From an uncultured Coleofasciculus sp. (GTDB lineage Bacteria > Cyanobacteriota > Cyanobacteriia > Cyanobacteriales > Coleofasciculaceae), in assembly GCA_902805485.1 (NCBI GenBank), contig CADCTM010000917.1, positions 1 to 6,538 of the forward strand: a stretch of 6,538 nt of DNA, written 5' to 3'. This document shows, in pieces, positions 6,240 to 6,538 of this stretch (position 1 is the stretch's first letter; each line of letters begins with the position of its first letter). Both the position numbers and the translations under genes were made by a program. The notes beneath the pieces were generated by a model. It saw nothing but the letters and a program-made list of their open reading frames with translations, had not been told where the DNA came from and did not search any database.

Positions 6240-6538
6240 TTGGGAAAACGCCAATTCATCTTTGCGTTAGTTCTACTTTCCCTCGTTGGAATTGTCGCTA
6301 TCGCTTATTACTTACAGCAAGCAGTTGACGAGCAATGTACGGGAGTCGGCTATCTCCCGGAAAACCAGCCTACTATTAGCATCCACCCTATCAAAGTTGT
6401 CGTTGATCCATTTCAGGGTCAGCATCAAGTGTACGGAATTTTTAGGATGGAGAAAGAAAAAAGTCCTTCCAGTCAACCCGTCGTGCTAACAGTAACTCAT
6501 GTGGGTAAGTACTGTGAATTAACAAATTATATCGGTCA
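6240..6538 (+). CDS. Membrane-anchored or secreted hypothetical protein (3' end beyond window)
   Basis: The frame opens at TTG 6240 and stays open to the right edge (99 full codons). The N-terminus MGKRQ is followed by a single hydrophobic stretch (residues 6-25, FIFALVLLSLVGIVAIAYYL), a signal anchor or an uncleaved or cleaved signal peptide. The remaining soluble part is rich in beta-prone segments (TISIHPIKVVVDPF, HQVYGIFRM, PVVLTVTHVG). It has two cysteines, Cys33 and Cys92, that could form a disulfide outside the cytoplasm. I recognise no family. It follows murJ by 41 nt on the same strand with no visible terminator, so it is probably in the same transcript; a link to envelope assembly is inference from position only. 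Confidence 0.8.
   Translation, partial: MGKRQFIFALVLLSLVGIVAIAYYLQQAVDEQCTGVGYLPENQPTISIHPIKVVVDPFQGQHQVYGIFRMEKEKSPSSQPVVLTVTHVGKYCELTNYIG

Noticed and set aside
1..6538. CRISPR array, tRNA, rRNA, complete insertion sequence or phage attachment site.
   Set aside because: No regularly spaced repeats, tRNA-like cloverleaf, transposase frame or terminal inverted repeats with target duplication were seen on either strand.

Overview
The window looks like chromosomal DNA of a filamentous or otherwise large-genome cyanobacterium. Evidence: two perfect HIP1 octamers (GCGATCGC) and several near matches, a CHASE2-Ser/Thr kinase fusion of cyanobacterial type, a histidine-kinase remnant with the cyanobacterial-style NVGTIQGTGLGLAIVK box, and a MurJ-like protein with cyanobacterial-type sequence. 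GTG and TTG starts are frequent, and Shine-Dalgarno sequences are mostly weak. This assignment is inference from family recognition, not from a database search.

Layout, left to right. Bases 1-75 are probably the 3' end of an unidentified plus-strand gene. Bases 76-367 are noncoding, with an imperfect inverted repeat and a weak promoter candidate. Bases 368-2749 (+) encode a large membrane receptor kinase: an N-terminal membrane segment, an extracytoplasmic CHASE2 sensor, three membrane segments, a short coiled coil and a complete Ser/Thr kinase domain. Twenty bases further on, converging with it, is sfsA (2770-3567, -). Directly upstream of sfsA, and overlapping its start by 8 nt, is a wrecked PAS-type histidine kinase (3560-4077, -). 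It has a nonsense codon, a frameshift and a large internal deletion that removed the HisKA domain and most of the ATPase domain. Next comes a small unrecognised minus-strand ORF (4122-4361) with a good internal Shine-Dalgarno and a plausible upstream promoter, then about 240 bp of divergent intergenic DNA. A MurJ/MviN-family lipid flippase gene (4600-6198, +) follows. Forty-one bases later a TTG-started gene for a small membrane-anchored or secreted protein runs off the right edge (6240-6538, +).

Functionally this is a mosaic of housekeeping and signalling genes rather than one pathway. The CHASE2 kinase should sense an extracytoplasmic cue and phosphorylate cytoplasmic targets. The MurJ-like protein belongs to cell-wall precursor or lipid-linked glycan export, and the right-edge gene may be co-transcribed with it. 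I do not see a clear new multi-gene system. The points most worth a second look are the eroded histidine kinase fused onto the sfsA start, the loss in the MurJ-like protein of two arginines essential in the E. coli enzyme, and the small ORF at 4122-4361.
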